Source of the DNA: DASUXA01 sp036378155
GTDB taxonomy: Bacteria > Actinomycetota > Actinomycetes > Mycobacteriales > Micromonosporaceae
NCBI GenBank assembly: GCA_036378155.1
Contig: DASUXA010000060.1
Coordinates: 1 to 64,000 of the forward strand
Length of the DNA: 64,000 nucleotides
Direction: 5' to 3'
Positions within the stretch are counted from its first letter, which is position 1; each line of letters opens with the position of its first letter. Positions 1 through 9,050 of the stretch are shown in pieces. The notes beneath the pieces are model-generated. The model saw only the letters and a program-made list of their open reading frames with translations. It did not search any database and was not told where the DNA came from. Both the position numbers and the translations under genes were made by a program.

Positions 1-1
1 G

Positions 2-109
2 TACCTGCTGGAAAGCGGAACGTCGATGTACTTCCGCGACCCGGACGGCGCGCGGGTCGAACTGATCGCCGACCCGCTCGGCGAGATGTACGGGACCAAG
101 GTGCTGTAG
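2..109 (+). CDS. VOC/glyoxalase-family protein, C-terminal fragment
   Basis: The window opens inside a gene whose last 35 codons read in frame 2 and end in TAG. The piece YFRDPDGARVELI is the typical last strand of vicinal-oxygen-chelate (glyoxalase/bleomycin-resistance/dioxygenase) proteins: an aromatic residue, then DPDG, then a Glu that is normally a metal ligand. Nothing can be said about its substrate. It runs toward the cellulase gene on the other strand, and a perfect hairpin lies between them. Confidence 0.7.
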   Translation, partial: YLLESGTSMYFRDPDGARVELIADPLGEMYGTKVL

Positions 110-168
110 CGGCGGACGGTCAGCTGTGCGGCGCCGAGGAAATCGGTGTACGTACAACGCTTCCGTGC

Positions 169-203
169 GGTGGTGGCCCCGGTCGTCGACCGGGGCCACC
201 ACC
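169..203. terminator. bidirectional hairpin terminator
   Basis: A perfect 16-bp stem (GGTGGTGGCCCCGGTC and its complement) encloses a 3-nt loop. It sits between the ends of two convergent genes, the VOC fragment and the cellulase. There is no T-tract, as is usual for high-GC actinobacteria. Confidence 0.7.
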
Positions 204-266
204 GTCAACTACGTCGCCGGTCCAGCCGCCGCTGCCCGGAACACGGCCGGCAAGCTGGGATGACGA

Positions 267-3200
267 TCAGGGTTCGGTGCCCCAGGCGAGCGCGCCGTCG
301 ACGTACACGGTCACCTTCGACCAGTCCCCGTAGCTGGTCTGCGTCCCCGACCACGAGTAGTCGTTCGTCTCGTCGAACGCGGACCAGTCGGTCTTGCTGA
401 ACCGCAACTGGGCGTCCCCGGACGACGCGCCGGGCGCCAGCGAACCCGCGCCCGAGGTGAACCCGACCTCGAGGTAGTGGTCCGCGCCGGAGCGCGGCGA
501 GGACAGCGCCACGACCCGGTACGTCAGGTTCGAGCAGTTCAGGTACGCATAGTCGCACCACACCGAATAGGTGGAGGCTCCGGCGTCGCCGGTGAACCAG
601 TACCGGATCGTCACCGAGGACAGGCTCAACGGACCGCTGCCGGTGTTCACCACCTGCAGCCCCGGCTTCGCCTCGTTGTCCGACGCCGACGAGTCGTAGT
701 TACGGTACTGCGCCTTCACCGCGCCGGACGGCGGCGGCGAACCCGCCTGGGTGGTGGCGCTGACCGCGTTCGACGCCGCCGACACGTTGCCCGCCGCGTC
801 GCGCGCCTTGACGGTGAACGTGTACGTCGTCGACGGCGACAACCCGGTCACCGTCGCGCTCGTCGACGTCACGGACGTCGCCAGCGTCGAGCCCCGGTAC
901 ACGTCGTACGCCGTCACCCCGACGTTGTCGGTCGACGCCGACCACGACAGCGACACCGACGACGAGGTGGTACCGGTCACCGCGAGGTTCGACGGCGCCG
1001 TGGGCGGGCTCGTGTCGCCCGACGGCGGCGCCGAGCCGAACTTGATCGGGGCGAGGTACCCGTCCTTGACGGTGTCCACCGTGGTCCAGTCGTCCTTGAG
1101 GATGCCGCCGGTGTCGCCGGAGTCCGGGTTGAGGCACCAGAACGTCCACTGGAAGCTGTCCGCGCCGTACTGCGCGGTGGGACGCAGGTACTGCACCAGC
1201 GTCCGCAACCAGGTCTGGTCGGTGGTGGACGCCAGCGTGGTACCGAACTCGCCGAGCCAGACCGGCGCGACGTTGGAGTTGAACAGGTAGCCCCAGTTCT
1301 TGTCCCAGATCCCCGGCATGTTGTTGGGGAACGTCGGGTCGCTGAACCAGGGCTGGGCGTAGACGCTGGTGGCGTAGTCGTGCGCGGAGTAGACCAGCCG
1401 GTTGGCGACGTTCAGCCGCACCGGGTACTGTCCGGCGCCCTGCAGGTTGCCGCCCCACCAGTAGCTGTCGCCGTTGTACGTCTGGATGCCCTCGACGAAG
1501 ATCAACAACGACGGGTTGACGGACAGCACGGCGTTGCCCGCCCGCTCGGCGGCGAGCCGCCAGTCGACGGTGGTGTCGCCGCAGCCCCAGCACGCCGGGT
1601 CGTGCGGTTCGTTGTGCAGGTCGATGCCGACGACGGTGGGATTGCCGAGGTACCGCTGGGCGAGCGCCTTCAGGTCGGCGATCCAGGTGGATTCCGGGAC
1701 CGAGCTGGTGTACCACAACGCGGACTGTCCACTGGAGTCCGGGCGGTGCCGGTCGAGGATGACCTTCAGACCCTTCTGACCGGCGTACCCGACGATCTTG
1801 TCGAGCACCTGGAGCGAGGTGAGTCCCTGCAGGTCGGCGTTCTTACCGCCGGAGAAGTCGATGCCGTTCGGCACCGTGCCCGGCTTGAGGATGTCGTCGG
1901 AGTAGGGCAGCCGCAGCGTGTTGTACCCCAGCGAGGCGATCTGGTCGAGCATGGACTTGTAGTCGCGGGTCCACAGCCCGTGGACCACGTAGTTGCCGGT
2001 CTCGAAGCCGAACCAGTTGATCCCGGCGATGCGTACCGGGGTGCCCGACGAGTCGAGGATCTGCCGTCCGCTGGTGTGCCAGTACCCCGCGCCGCCGGTA
2101 CCGCCCGTGCCGCCGGAGCCGCCGCTGGAGGTCGGGACCGCCGGGTATGCGTTCTGTACAAGCTGGGTGAACTCGGCGGCGAACCACTGCCCCGCCTCGG
2201 GCGCGCCGGGCAGCGCGTTGGTACCGACCGACGGGTCGTAGCGGTTCGCGCCGTTGGGATCGCACATCCCGTCGAACCGGGGCGAGGTCGGGTCGCTGGT
2301 ACCGTCGGACTCCCCCGGCGGCTTGATCCACACGTACGCATCGAGATGCGCGGACGGGTACCCGCTGGGCGACGCGACAGGGCGCTCGCCGAGACCGGCT
2401 CCTGCCTGGTTGCACCAGTCGCCGCGGTGCGGCCGCCGGTCGATCTTCGACTCGTCGACGTAGGTGTTGACGTCGGTGCTGGTACTGGGACCGGTGGGTC
2501 GCGCGGCGCCACCCCACCCGTTGCGCGACGTGTCGATCAGCATGCCGATCGTCGACGGGAACCCGGCGGCGACCAGCCGCGAGTACATGTCCGCGACGAA
2601 ATCCGCCTCGTCGATGTCCGGGTTCCACTGGTAGAAGTTCGCCGACTGCACCTGCTGCCCGCCGACCTGCTGGGTCGCGGTGAGATACGGCTCCTTGACC
2701 GGGGTGTAGTTCGACGTGTCGCTGATGAACCCGTCGATGCTCGCCCTGCCGGCGGTGGTGGCGTCGAGCACCTTGGCGAACTCGGTGACCGCCCCGGCTG
2801 CGTTGTTGGACCAGCCCAGCCAGCCGGAGTGCGCCATGTCGAGGTAGTTGTACACGTTGGGGACGGCGTGCAGTTTGTTCAGCGCGTACTCGACGCCCGC
2901 CTCGTAGTACGGCGCGGCGGTCGAGCACGCCTGCGTGCTCATGTTCGTGACGATGTTGGGCAGCGAGTCCGGCTCGATGATCGCGACGATCCGCAGGTTG
3001 GCGTACTTGGTGTCGGCGAGCGTCGCGGCGATCGGGTCGATGAAGGAGTTCTCGTACGTGCTCAGACCGGCATCGGTGGCGGGCAGTTCACCGTTGGACG
3101 CCAGTGCCGCGCAGTCCCGCCCGGGCAGGTCGTACACCACGATCTGGATCACTTCCGGGGTGGTGCCCTGCTGCTGCGATACCGCTTCGTCGAGGTAGCC

Positions 3201-3515
3201 GGCGAGTCCGGGGGTACCGTCCGAGCCGGTGACCGCCGCGATCCGGTCCATCCACACCGCTGTCGGGTACGTCTCGACGGTGCGCATCCGGGCGGCGAGC
3301 GTCGGATCGGCGGTGCCGGTGGCGGTCGCCTCGACATTCGCCGCCCAGTGCGGGTTGACGTAGTTCGTCGCGCCCGCGTACGGGTTGTCGACGTGGGTGA
3401 CCGCCGCGTGCGCGGGCACGGCGGCGACGAGCGGTGCGACCAGGGCGGCGGCGACGAGGGCGGCGCGCACCGCGCGCCGCGATCCGCCGGGTGGGCGGGC
3501 GGATTGGGTGATCAC
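267..3515 (-). CDS. secreted multidomain cellulase GH6-GH5-Fn3-CBM3
   Basis: A 1082-aa exported enzyme predicted to attack crystalline cellulose. After an Arg-rich n-region, a hydrophobic core and an AHA cleavage site (about residue 37) come: a GH6 domain (about 43-460, with VVYDLPGRDC at 126-135 and IEPDSL at 180-185); a Gly/Ser/Thr linker; a GH5 domain (about 477-825) very like Acidothermus E1 endoglucanase, with acid/base E636 in HNEP and nucleophile E756 in GEFG; an Fn3 domain (about 838-924); and a CBM3 (about 932-1082). The GTG start at 3515 is chosen because GGAAGG lies just upstream and the signal peptide then begins correctly. A CebR-type box lies about 70 bp upstream. Joining an exo-type GH6 and an endo-type GH5 in one chain is uncommon. 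The GH5 segment reads FWCLNPDSG where E1, from memory, has FWSWNPDSG. Confidence 0.93.
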   Translation of the reverse strand: MITQSARPPGGSRRAVRAALVAAALVAPLVAAVPAHAAVTHVDNPYAGATNYVNPHWAANVEATATGTADPTLAARMRTVETYPTAVWMDRIAAVTGSDGTPGLAGYLDEAVSQQQGTTPEVIQIVVYDLPGRDCAALASNGELPATDAGLSTYENSFIDPIAATLADTKYANLRIVAIIEPDSLPNIVTNMSTQACSTAAPYYEAGVEYALNKLHAVPNVYNYLDMAHSGWLGWSNNAAGAVTEFAKVLDATTAGRASIDGFISDTSNYTPVKEPYLTATQQVGGQQVQSANFYQWNPDIDEADFVADMYSRLVAAGFPSTIGMLIDTSRNGWGGAARPTGPSTSTDVNTYVDESKIDRRPHRGDWCNQAGAGLGERPVASPSGYPSAHLDAYVWIKPPGESDGTSDPTSPRFDGMCDPNGANRYDPSVGTNALPGAPEAGQWFAAEFTQLVQNAYPAVPTSSGGSGGTGGTGGAGYWHTSGRQILDSSGTPVRIAGINWFGFETGNYVVHGLWTRDYKSMLDQIASLGYNTLRLPYSDDILKPGTVPNGIDFSGGKNADLQGLTSLQVLDKIVGYAGQKGLKVILDRHRPDSSGQSALWYTSSVPESTWIADLKALAQRYLGNPTVVGIDLHNEPHDPACWGCGDTTVDWRLAAERAGNAVLSVNPSLLIFVEGIQTYNGDSYWWGGNLQGAGQYPVRLNVANRLVYSAHDYATSVYAQPWFSDPTFPNNMPGIWDKNWGYLFNSNVAPVWLGEFGTTLASTTDQTWLRTLVQYLRPTAQYGADSFQWTFWCLNPDSGDTGGILKDDWTTVDTVKDGYLAPIKFGSAPPSGDTSPPTAPSNLAVTGTTSSSVSLSWSASTDNVGVTAYDVYRGSTLATSVTSTSATVTGLSPSTTYTFTVKARDAAGNVSAASNAVSATTQAGSPPPSGAVKAQYRNYDSSASDNEAKPGLQVVNTGSGPLSLSSVTIRYWFTGDAGASTYSVWCDYAYLNCSNLTYRVVALSSPRSGADHYLEVGFTSGAGSLAPGASSGDAQLRFSKTDWSAFDETNDYSWSGTQTSYGDWSKVTVYVDGALAWGTEP

Positions 3516-3585
3516 GGGGGTTCCTTCCGACGTGGACGAGTGCGGTGGTGGCGGTGCGCGGCGGCGCGGCGGACGTACGACCGCG

Positions 3586-3599
3586 TGGGAGCGCTCCCG
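3586..3599. promoter_or_regulatory. CebR/CelR-type operator
   Basis: TGGGAGCGCTCCCG matches 13 of 14 bases of the palindrome TGGGAGCGCTCCCA, known as the binding site of the LacI-family cellobiose-responsive repressors CelR (Thermobifida) and CebR (Streptomyces). It is 70-84 bp upstream of the cellulase start, a sensible place for an operator. This implies induction by cello-oligosaccharides. No CebR gene is in the window. Confidence 0.8.
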
Positions 3600-3680
3600 G
3601 CACACCTCGTCAACGTAGTGAGTACCGCCTGATCGTTTCAAGTACTTCGATGTCTCTCGGGCGCGCCGTGCCCCGCTGAT

Positions 3681-3697
3681 CGAGTGCTCAGCACTCG
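3681..3697. repeat. 17-bp palindrome
   Basis: Two 8-bp arms (CGAGTGCT / AGCACTCG) flank a single C. It lies about 130 bp past the P450 stop and about 165 bp before the cellulase start. It could be a weak terminator or a regulator site. It is not a CIRCE element, whose half-sites face the other way and are 9 bp apart. Confidence 0.35.
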
Positions 3698-3829
3698 CGC
3701 GACAAGCCCGCGGCATGGTCGCCGGCTCGCCGCACGGCGACCATCCGCCTGTTCAGGACGGCGACCCGTGCGCGCACCGCCTGTACGGTCGGCGCGCGGT
3801 CCACGCAGGCGATCAGTCGTCCGGCGCGG

Positions 3830-5086
3830 TCATGCCGCCGCGATCGCCCGCCCGGCGTCCGGACGCACCGTGACCGTCGTCGGCAGCGACGCGAAGCCGC
3901 GCTGGTGCGGCGAGTGGATCCAGCGAGCGTTGTCCATGTCGATGTCGTAGTCGGAGATGAGCGCGCCGAGTTCCTCGAGCGCGACGTTGATCTCCAACTG
4001 GGCGAGCGCGGCGCCGAGGCAGAAATGCGGACCACGACCGAAACTGATCATCGCGCTCGTGTCGCGGTCGAGGTCGAACGTGTCCGGGTCGGGAAACACC
4101 TCCGCGTCCCGGTTGCCGGACGCGGGCAGCAACACGATCCGTGCGCCCTCGGGCAGCCGGGTACCGTGGATCTCCGTCTCCTCGGTGAGCATCCGCGCCA
4201 TCATCTGGCTCGGCGAGTCGTACCGCAGCGTCTCGTTGCCCCACGCCACCGCGCGCCCGTTCAGCCCCGCCCGGCGCACCTGCGGCATCCGCCAGCCGTG
4301 GTACCAGGCGAGGGTGAGCAGTTTGCCGGTCGACTCGTTGGTCGCGCTGACCATCAGGAACAGGAACGCGACCAGCTGCGAGTCGGTCAGTGGTTTGTCG
4401 TCGATCCGCGCATCGATCATGATCGACGTGAGGTTGTCGCGGGGACGCTTGCGCAACTGGTTGATCAGATTGACGTAGTACAGGGCGAGATTGAACCCCG
4501 CGTCGAGAGCGTCGCCCGACCTCTCGTGCGTCCCGTCCTCGCAGTGGTTCAACGCGTCGTTGTAGCGGCGGATCATGTCCCGGTCCGCCGCCGGTATCCC
4601 GACCAGATCGCACATGACGTCGTTCGGCAACGCGGCGGCGAAATCGGCGGCGAAGTCGAACGTCGGATCGTCCACCACCCGCGCCAGCCGCGCCCGGACA
4701 GCCTCGCGCACCCGCGACTCCATCGACTCCACCCAGCGCGGCTTGAACGCGTGCCCGAGCAGGCGACGCATCACACCGTGGTCGGGCGGATCCATGGCGA
4801 GGAAGAAGCTGGTCTTGACCGCGTGCGGTCCCCACAGATCCGGTTCGAGCGAGATGCCGTTACGACTGGAGAACAGCGCCGGGTTGCGCAGCGCCGACGA
4901 CACGTCGTGGTACCGGGACAGCGCCCAGAAGTCCCGCTCCTCGTTGCGGTAGAGCGGGGCGTGCTCGCGCATCCACGCGTACGTCGGATAGGGGTCTTCG
5001 TGGATCCGGTACGAGAACGGGTCGTAGACCGGGACCTCCGCGTGATCCGTCGAACCGTCCCGCCACGCCGTGCTTGTTGCGACCAT
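3830..5086 (-). CDS. cytochrome P450 (last gene of the RiPP-side operon)
   Basis: A 418-aa soluble bacterial P450 that should hydroxylate or otherwise oxidise a small molecule or peptide using external ferredoxin. Visible motifs: ETLRYDSP (ExxR), heme-binding FGRGPHFCLGA with ligand Cys356, and an I-helix segment VSATNEST in which the usual acidic-alcohol pair is kept (E-S-T) but the Gly of AGxxT is replaced by Thr. The ATG at 5086 has GGAG 8 nt upstream. It is last in the leftward gene string running from the precursor peptides through radical SAM, recognition protein, FAD enzyme and peptidase, separated by a small membrane protein, so tailoring of that peptide is plausible but unproven. Confidence 0.9.
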   Translation of the reverse strand: MVATSTAWRDGSTDHAEVPVYDPFSYRIHEDPYPTYAWMREHAPLYRNEERDFWALSRYHDVSSALRNPALFSSRNGISLEPDLWGPHAVKTSFFLAMDPPDHGVMRRLLGHAFKPRWVESMESRVREAVRARLARVVDDPTFDFAADFAAALPNDVMCDLVGIPAADRDMIRRYNDALNHCEDGTHERSGDALDAGFNLALYYVNLINQLRKRPRDNLTSIMIDARIDDKPLTDSQLVAFLFLMVSATNESTGKLLTLAWYHGWRMPQVRRAGLNGRAVAWGNETLRYDSPSQMMARMLTEETEIHGTRLPEGARIVLLPASGNRDAEVFPDPDTFDLDRDTSAMISFGRGPHFCLGAALAQLEINVALEELGALISDYDIDMDNARWIHSPHQRGFASLPTTVTVRPDAGRAIAAA

Positions 5087-5194
5087 CGACAGAGCTCCAG
5101 TACGACGGCTGGATTGGTGCTGTCCAAACGGACAGTAGGGCCGGCGCCCCGGCCCCGTCCTGTCACGTAAAGCGGGGGTACCGGCCGCGACGCC

Positions 5195-5395
5195 TCAGTG
5201 CTGCAGGAAACCCACCAGCTGGTACACCACGAAGACGGGCCACACCAACGCCTTCAGGATGCCCAGCAGGACGCCGCCGACGCCGTGGGCGTGTCCGACG
5301 TAGTACACGAGCGCGCCGATCAGCCCCAACGCGTACACGGCGTCGCCACCGTGACCGCGGGTGCCGGTCACGGTGGGACGGTTAGTGACTGCCAT
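5195..5395 (-). CDS. small membrane protein, two predicted helices
   Basis: A 66-aa protein with a short polar N-terminus and two hydrophobic stretches (about residues 18-36 and 43-62), ending in a Leu/Val/Phe-rich tail. The ATG is preceded by AGAGGAA at good spacing. I do not recognise a family. It sits between the S9 peptidase and the P450 in one orientation and is probably co-transcribed. It could be a membrane anchor or immunity-type protein, but the sequence does not show which. Confidence 0.6.
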   Translation of the reverse strand: MAVTNRPTVTGTRGHGGDAVYALGLIGALVYYVGHAHGVGGVLLGILKALVWPVFVVYQLVGFLQH

Positions 5396-5438
5396 ATCTG
5401 TTCCTCTCAGTTGATGCGCGCTGCGCGCCCGTACCGCG

Positions 5439-7280
5439 TCACGCCAGGTGGGCGGCCAGGAAGCGTTCCACCGCGGCGTAGTAGGCTTCCCGGTTCTCCG
5501 GGCGGAACAGTCCGTGTCCCTCGTTGTCGAACAGCAGGTACTCGTACGGCAGACCCCTGGACTTCAAGGCGTCGACGATCTGCTCGGCTTCCTCCTGGGT
5601 GACCCGGATGTCGTTGGCACCCTGGGCGACCAGGATCGGAATCCGGATGTCGTCGATCCGCGACAGCGGCGACCGCTCCCACAGCAGGTCGCGTTCGGTC
5701 TCGGGATCGCCCACGTTGGCGTACATGAACGACAGCAGCGGCGTCCGGTGGGGCGCGCCGGACGGCAGCATCGTCAGCAGGTTCGACGGTCCGCACAGGT
5801 CCACCGCGCAGGCGAACACGGTCGGGGTGAACGCCGCGCCGACCAGCGCCGCGTATCCGCCGTACGAGCAGCCCATGATCGCCACCCGGGAGGCGTCGAC
5901 CGCGCCGGTGGCGACCAGATGCTCGACCGCGTCGAGCAGGTCGGTGTGCATCGCCGCGCCCCACTGTTTCGCGCCCAGGTTGCGGAAGTGCTTGCCGTAG
6001 CCGGTCGAGCCGCGGAAGTTGACCTGGACGCACGCGTAGCCGCGATCGGCCAGCCACAGCGCTTCCTCGTCGAAGCAGAACGAGTTGCGTGCCCACGGAC
6101 CGCCGTGCACGTTGACCACCGCCGGCAGATCGCGCCGGTCCACGCCGTGCGGCCAGGTGACGTACCCGTGCACCGGAACGCCGTCGCGCGCGGTGAACTC
6201 GAACGGCTCCATCCGGGCGAGTTGGTACCGGTCGAGTTCCGGCTGGTGGGTGAACAGGAACCGCAGCCCGCCGTCGGCGCGGTCGTACACGTAGTACTGG
6301 ACGGGACCGTCGGAGCGCACCACCGAGGCGACCCAGTGCTCACCGGAGCGCTCGGTACGTTCGACGTACACCTCGGCGTCGACGCCCCGCAGCGCCAGTT
6401 CGTTCCGGATGCGCTCGATGTCCTTGGCGTAGCCCTCGTCGAGGAACACCCACTCGTCCCGGTCCTTGGCGAAGATCACCGCCTGCGGCACCCGGGTCAC
6501 CGGGTCCATCTCGACCTGTTTCACGTCGTACGTGGGGTCCTCGGCGAGCAGGCTGCGCGTCCCGGTCGCGACGTCGACCGCGAACAGGCGACTGGCGTTG
6601 GCGCCGATCGACGACAGGAGATAGAAGGAGGCGCCGTCGCGCGCGTACCCGATGACCCGGGTGCCCATGACGTCCTCGTAGGGGACGTCGAGCCACGGCT
6701 GGGCGTCCCCGTCGGGTGCGCCGAGGTGGATCGTCATGCCGCCGTCGGGCTTCATCACCGTACCGCCCCGGATCCGCAGGTCGGTGTCGATGATCCAGGT
6801 CAGGTACCCGGGATTCTCCGCGATCTTCACGAGCTCACCGGTGGTCAGGTCCAGGCGGTACACGTCGTGCAGTTCCCGCCGGTCCTTGTTCAGCCCGATC
6901 AGCATCGTGGTCGGGTGCCACCGGTTGTGGGCGAGCACCCGCGCCTGCACCTTGTCGAACGGGGTCGCGCAACGCTCCGCGCCCGACTCGAGATCGAGCA
7001 GGTACAGCCGCCAACTCTCGTCGCCGTTCTCGTCGCGCAGGTAGAACAAGGTGCGGTCGTCGTGGCAGACGCCGTACGTGCGGATGCCGCGTCCCCGGTC
7101 GCGCGTCACCGGCACCGCCTCGTGCGGCGCGTCCAGCGGCGCGACCCACACGTTCATCACGCCGTCGTCCGGCGCGACGTACAACAGACGGCTGCCGTCC
7201 GGCGAGATCTCCGGCAGCAGGTACGCCGGATTGCCGAACAGCACGGAGTGCGGCACCAGCTCGTGGTCCGAACGCGTCAC
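5439..7280 (-). CDS. S9 family prolyl oligopeptidase-like serine peptidase
   Basis: A 613-aa cytoplasmic peptidase: an N-terminal beta-propeller-like half and a C-terminal alpha/beta-hydrolase half. The catalytic triad is visible: Ser472 in GCSYGGY, Asp557 in QGANDIR, His589 in NEGHG. There is no signal peptide. The GTG start overlaps the stop of the FAD monooxygenase gene (GTGA), so translation is coupled. Family members cleave short peptides or acyl-peptides; beside RiPP precursors and maturases it is a candidate leader or fragment peptidase, which is an inference from position only. An ordinary housekeeping oligopeptidase would look the same. Confidence 0.88.
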   Translation of the reverse strand: MTRSDHELVPHSVLFGNPAYLLPEISPDGSRLLYVAPDDGVMNVWVAPLDAPHEAVPVTRDRGRGIRTYGVCHDDRTLFYLRDENGDESWRLYLLDLESGAERCATPFDKVQARVLAHNRWHPTTMLIGLNKDRRELHDVYRLDLTTGELVKIAENPGYLTWIIDTDLRIRGGTVMKPDGGMTIHLGAPDGDAQPWLDVPYEDVMGTRVIGYARDGASFYLLSSIGANASRLFAVDVATGTRSLLAEDPTYDVKQVEMDPVTRVPQAVIFAKDRDEWVFLDEGYAKDIERIRNELALRGVDAEVYVERTERSGEHWVASVVRSDGPVQYYVYDRADGGLRFLFTHQPELDRYQLARMEPFEFTARDGVPVHGYVTWPHGVDRRDLPAVVNVHGGPWARNSFCFDEEALWLADRGYACVQVNFRGSTGYGKHFRNLGAKQWGAAMHTDLLDAVEHLVATGAVDASRVAIMGCSYGGYAALVGAAFTPTVFACAVDLCGPSNLLTMLPSGAPHRTPLLSFMYANVGDPETERDLLWERSPLSRIDDIRIPILVAQGANDIRVTQEEAEQIVDALKSRGLPYEYLLFDNEGHGLFRPENREAYYAAVERFLAAHLA

Positions 7281-8764
7281 GACTGTCTCCCGACAAGAGC
7301 GGCTTGCTTGGCGACCGTCGACCGGTCGGCGGTGCCGGGCGCGGCAGGGCGGTGCCCGGGCGGGGCGGGTCGGCACCCCGGCGCGACGGCTCGACCCCGG
7401 GAGGACCACCACTCGGACAACCCGGGGTACTGGGCGATCGCTTCGTCGGCGGTGAGCGGGCGCTCCTCGGTACCCGACGCTCCCGCCAGGACCGACGCGT
7501 CGACCACGGGGTTCGACGAGATCAGCGTCTGGGCGCGGAACAGCTCCGTCATCAGCCGCGGGTCGTACAGGACGCGGCGCGCCATCCTGGACCTGATCTC
7601 GCGCTCGATCGGGGACGGCTGGCGTGCGGCGCCGCCCGGGTTCGCGGACCTCTCCTGGTCGGTCGCCATCCGCCAGGACCGGTCCGCCACCTCCGCCATG
7701 ACGAGCTGCAACTGCGGGAATGCCGACGGGTCGGGTCCGCGCCGGTCGAGTTCGTCCGCCAAGCGCAGCACGCTCATCGCGGCGACCGACATGCCGTGCG
7801 AGTACACCGGATTCACCGCCATCAGCGCGTCGCCGAGCACCAGGAATCCGACGGGTCGGGAGCCGCGCTCGTAGAAGCGCCGGCGGTTGGCGGTACCGCG
7901 GAACGGGCGGACCCCGCCGACCGGTTCCGCCTCCGCCAGCAGCTCCGCCACGACCGGGCTGCGCAGCGCGGACGCGGATGCCACGAAGCCCGCCTCGTCG
8001 ACCGGCGGCTGTTCGCCACGGGTACCGGTCAGGGTCACGATCCACTGACCGTCCTCGATGGGGAACAGGGTCGCGCCGTGGCACGGTCGACCGGGCTCCG
8101 GACGCGGATGGATCATGACCGCCGGGATCGCGGCGGCGAGGTCGGCGGGCGCCCGGTACACCCGCGTCGAGTACGCGAGCCCCGGATCGACGGTCGTCTC
8201 CTCGACGTCCGCCGCGCCGATGCCGGCCAGCCACTGCCCCGCCCGCGACCGTCGCCCCGTCGCGTCCACGACCAGGTCCGCCCGGAGCGACTCGGTACCG
8301 CCGTCCGCCCGGCGCACCACCACACCGGTCACCCGCGACGCGTCCCCGACCAGACCCAGCACCTGGGTGCTTTCCCGCACCGAGACGGTACCGGCGGCGA
8401 GGGCGCGCCCGCGCACCACGAAGTCGGTCAGCCAACGGCTGCAGGAGACGAGGTACGCCCCGGTATCGTGACGCCGGAACCACCCCTCCGCGCTGAAGAT
8501 CAACGCGTCGCCCGGCATGCCGCGCCGGTGCGCGCCGTGCCGCAGCAGCGCGTCCACGGTGCCCGGAAGCAGGGCGTCGAGCGCACACGCGCCGGCGGTG
8601 ACGAGCACGTGGCTGTGGTACGCCTGCGGCAGCCCCGGCCGTGGGCCGGGGCTGGCGGGATAGCGGCCGCCCTCGACCAGGGTGACGTCGTCGACGTACC
8701 GGGCGAGCACCGCGGCCGCCAGCACGCCGCCGAAGCCCCCGCCGAGGACGACGGCCCTGGTCAT
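7277..8764 (-). CDS. FAD-dependent monooxygenase-type oxidoreductase
   Basis: A 495-aa flavoprotein with an N-terminal Rossmann FAD-binding motif (VVLGGGFGGVLAA), a central strand VVDATGRRS, and GFLVLGDALMAVNPVYSHGM, the GD-motif that binds the FAD ribityl chain in aromatic-hydroxylase-like enzymes. The last 60 residues or so are Pro/Gly/Ala-rich and look disordered. The ATG lies 4 nt after the stop of the recognition-protein gene, and the end overlaps the peptidase start, so it is firmly in the radical SAM operon. An oxidative step on the modified peptide (for example at Trp) is possible. The substrate cannot be read from the sequence. Confidence 0.85.
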   Translation of the reverse strand: MTRAVVLGGGFGGVLAAAVLARYVDDVTLVEGGRYPASPGPRPGLPQAYHSHVLVTAGACALDALLPGTVDALLRHGAHRRGMPGDALIFSAEGWFRRHDTGAYLVSCSRWLTDFVVRGRALAAGTVSVRESTQVLGLVGDASRVTGVVVRRADGGTESLRADLVVDATGRRSRAGQWLAGIGAADVEETTVDPGLAYSTRVYRAPADLAAAIPAVMIHPRPEPGRPCHGATLFPIEDGQWIVTLTGTRGEQPPVDEAGFVASASALRSPVVAELLAEAEPVGGVRPFRGTANRRRFYERGSRPVGFLVLGDALMAVNPVYSHGMSVAAMSVLRLADELDRRGPDPSAFPQLQLVMAEVADRSWRMATDQERSANPGGAARQPSPIEREIRSRMARRVLYDPRLMTELFRAQTLISSNPVVDASVLAGASGTEERPLTADEAIAQYPGLSEWWSSRGRAVAPGCRPAPPGHRPAAPGTADRSTVAKQAALVGRQS

Positions 8765-8768
8765 CGGC

Positions 8769-9050
8769 TCAGACCGCCGCGCTCTCGGCGATCAGACCGT
8801 CCTCGATCATCAAGTCGATGAACGCGTCCACATCGGAGCGGATCCGCTCCCGGATCGCCTGGTTCGGGCCGCCGAACAGCAGCGACAGCTTCGAGATGAC
8901 CGGCTCCCGCTCGCCGTCGCCGGCCAGCAGGATCCAGATCTGGGCGCCGGTCTCGTTGAGCGACAGGAACTTGCCTGTCTCGGTGTGGTACAGCGAGACG
9001 CCTCCCGACGTCTCGTGCCAGATCACCGAATCATTGATGTGCAGAGACAA
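8769..9050 (-). CDS. PqqD-like RiPP recognition element protein
   Basis: A 93-aa protein of the PqqD fold. The middle segment YHTETGKFLSLNETGAQIW is the family hallmark (an L-N-x-T-G-xx-I-W turn), followed by a helical half. Such proteins bind the leader of a RiPP precursor and bring it to the maturase. The TTG start is supported by GAGGAGG 7 nt upstream and overlaps the end of the radical SAM gene by 20 bp, so the two are translationally coupled and probably act as one complex on the precursors encoded 1.6-2.4 kb upstream. Confidence 0.88.
   Translation of the reverse strand: MSLHINDSVIWHETSGGVSLYHTETGKFLSLNETGAQIWILLAGDGEREPVISKLSLLFGGPNQAIRERIRSDVDAFIDLMIEDGLIAESAAV

Larger units (their letters stand above)
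3516..3829. other. gene-free region upstream of the cellulase
   Basis: This 314-bp stretch separates the P450 end from the cellulase start; both genes are on the minus strand. It holds the CebR-type box and, at 3681-3697, a short palindrome (CGAGTGCT-C-AGCACTCG) that may be the P450 operon terminator or an operator. No other coding signal is seen. Confidence 0.6.

Noticed and set aside
477..3632. A 1051-codon open frame on the plus strand across the cellulase gene
   Set aside because: It is antisense to a gene with clear domains, is extremely Arg-rich as GC-skewed shadow frames are, and has no RBS or recognisable motif.
3681..3697. CIRCE (HrcA) heat-shock element
   Set aside because: It has GAGTGCT/AGCACTC words but in inside-out order with a 1-bp centre; CIRCE needs TTAGCACTC-N9-GAGTGCTAA, and no chaperone gene is near.
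5448..7874. An 808-codon plus-strand frame opposite the S9 peptidase and FAD enzyme genes
   Set aside because: Shadow of two well-supported minus-strand genes; composition (His/Arg/Val-rich) is that of antisense GC-rich DNA.
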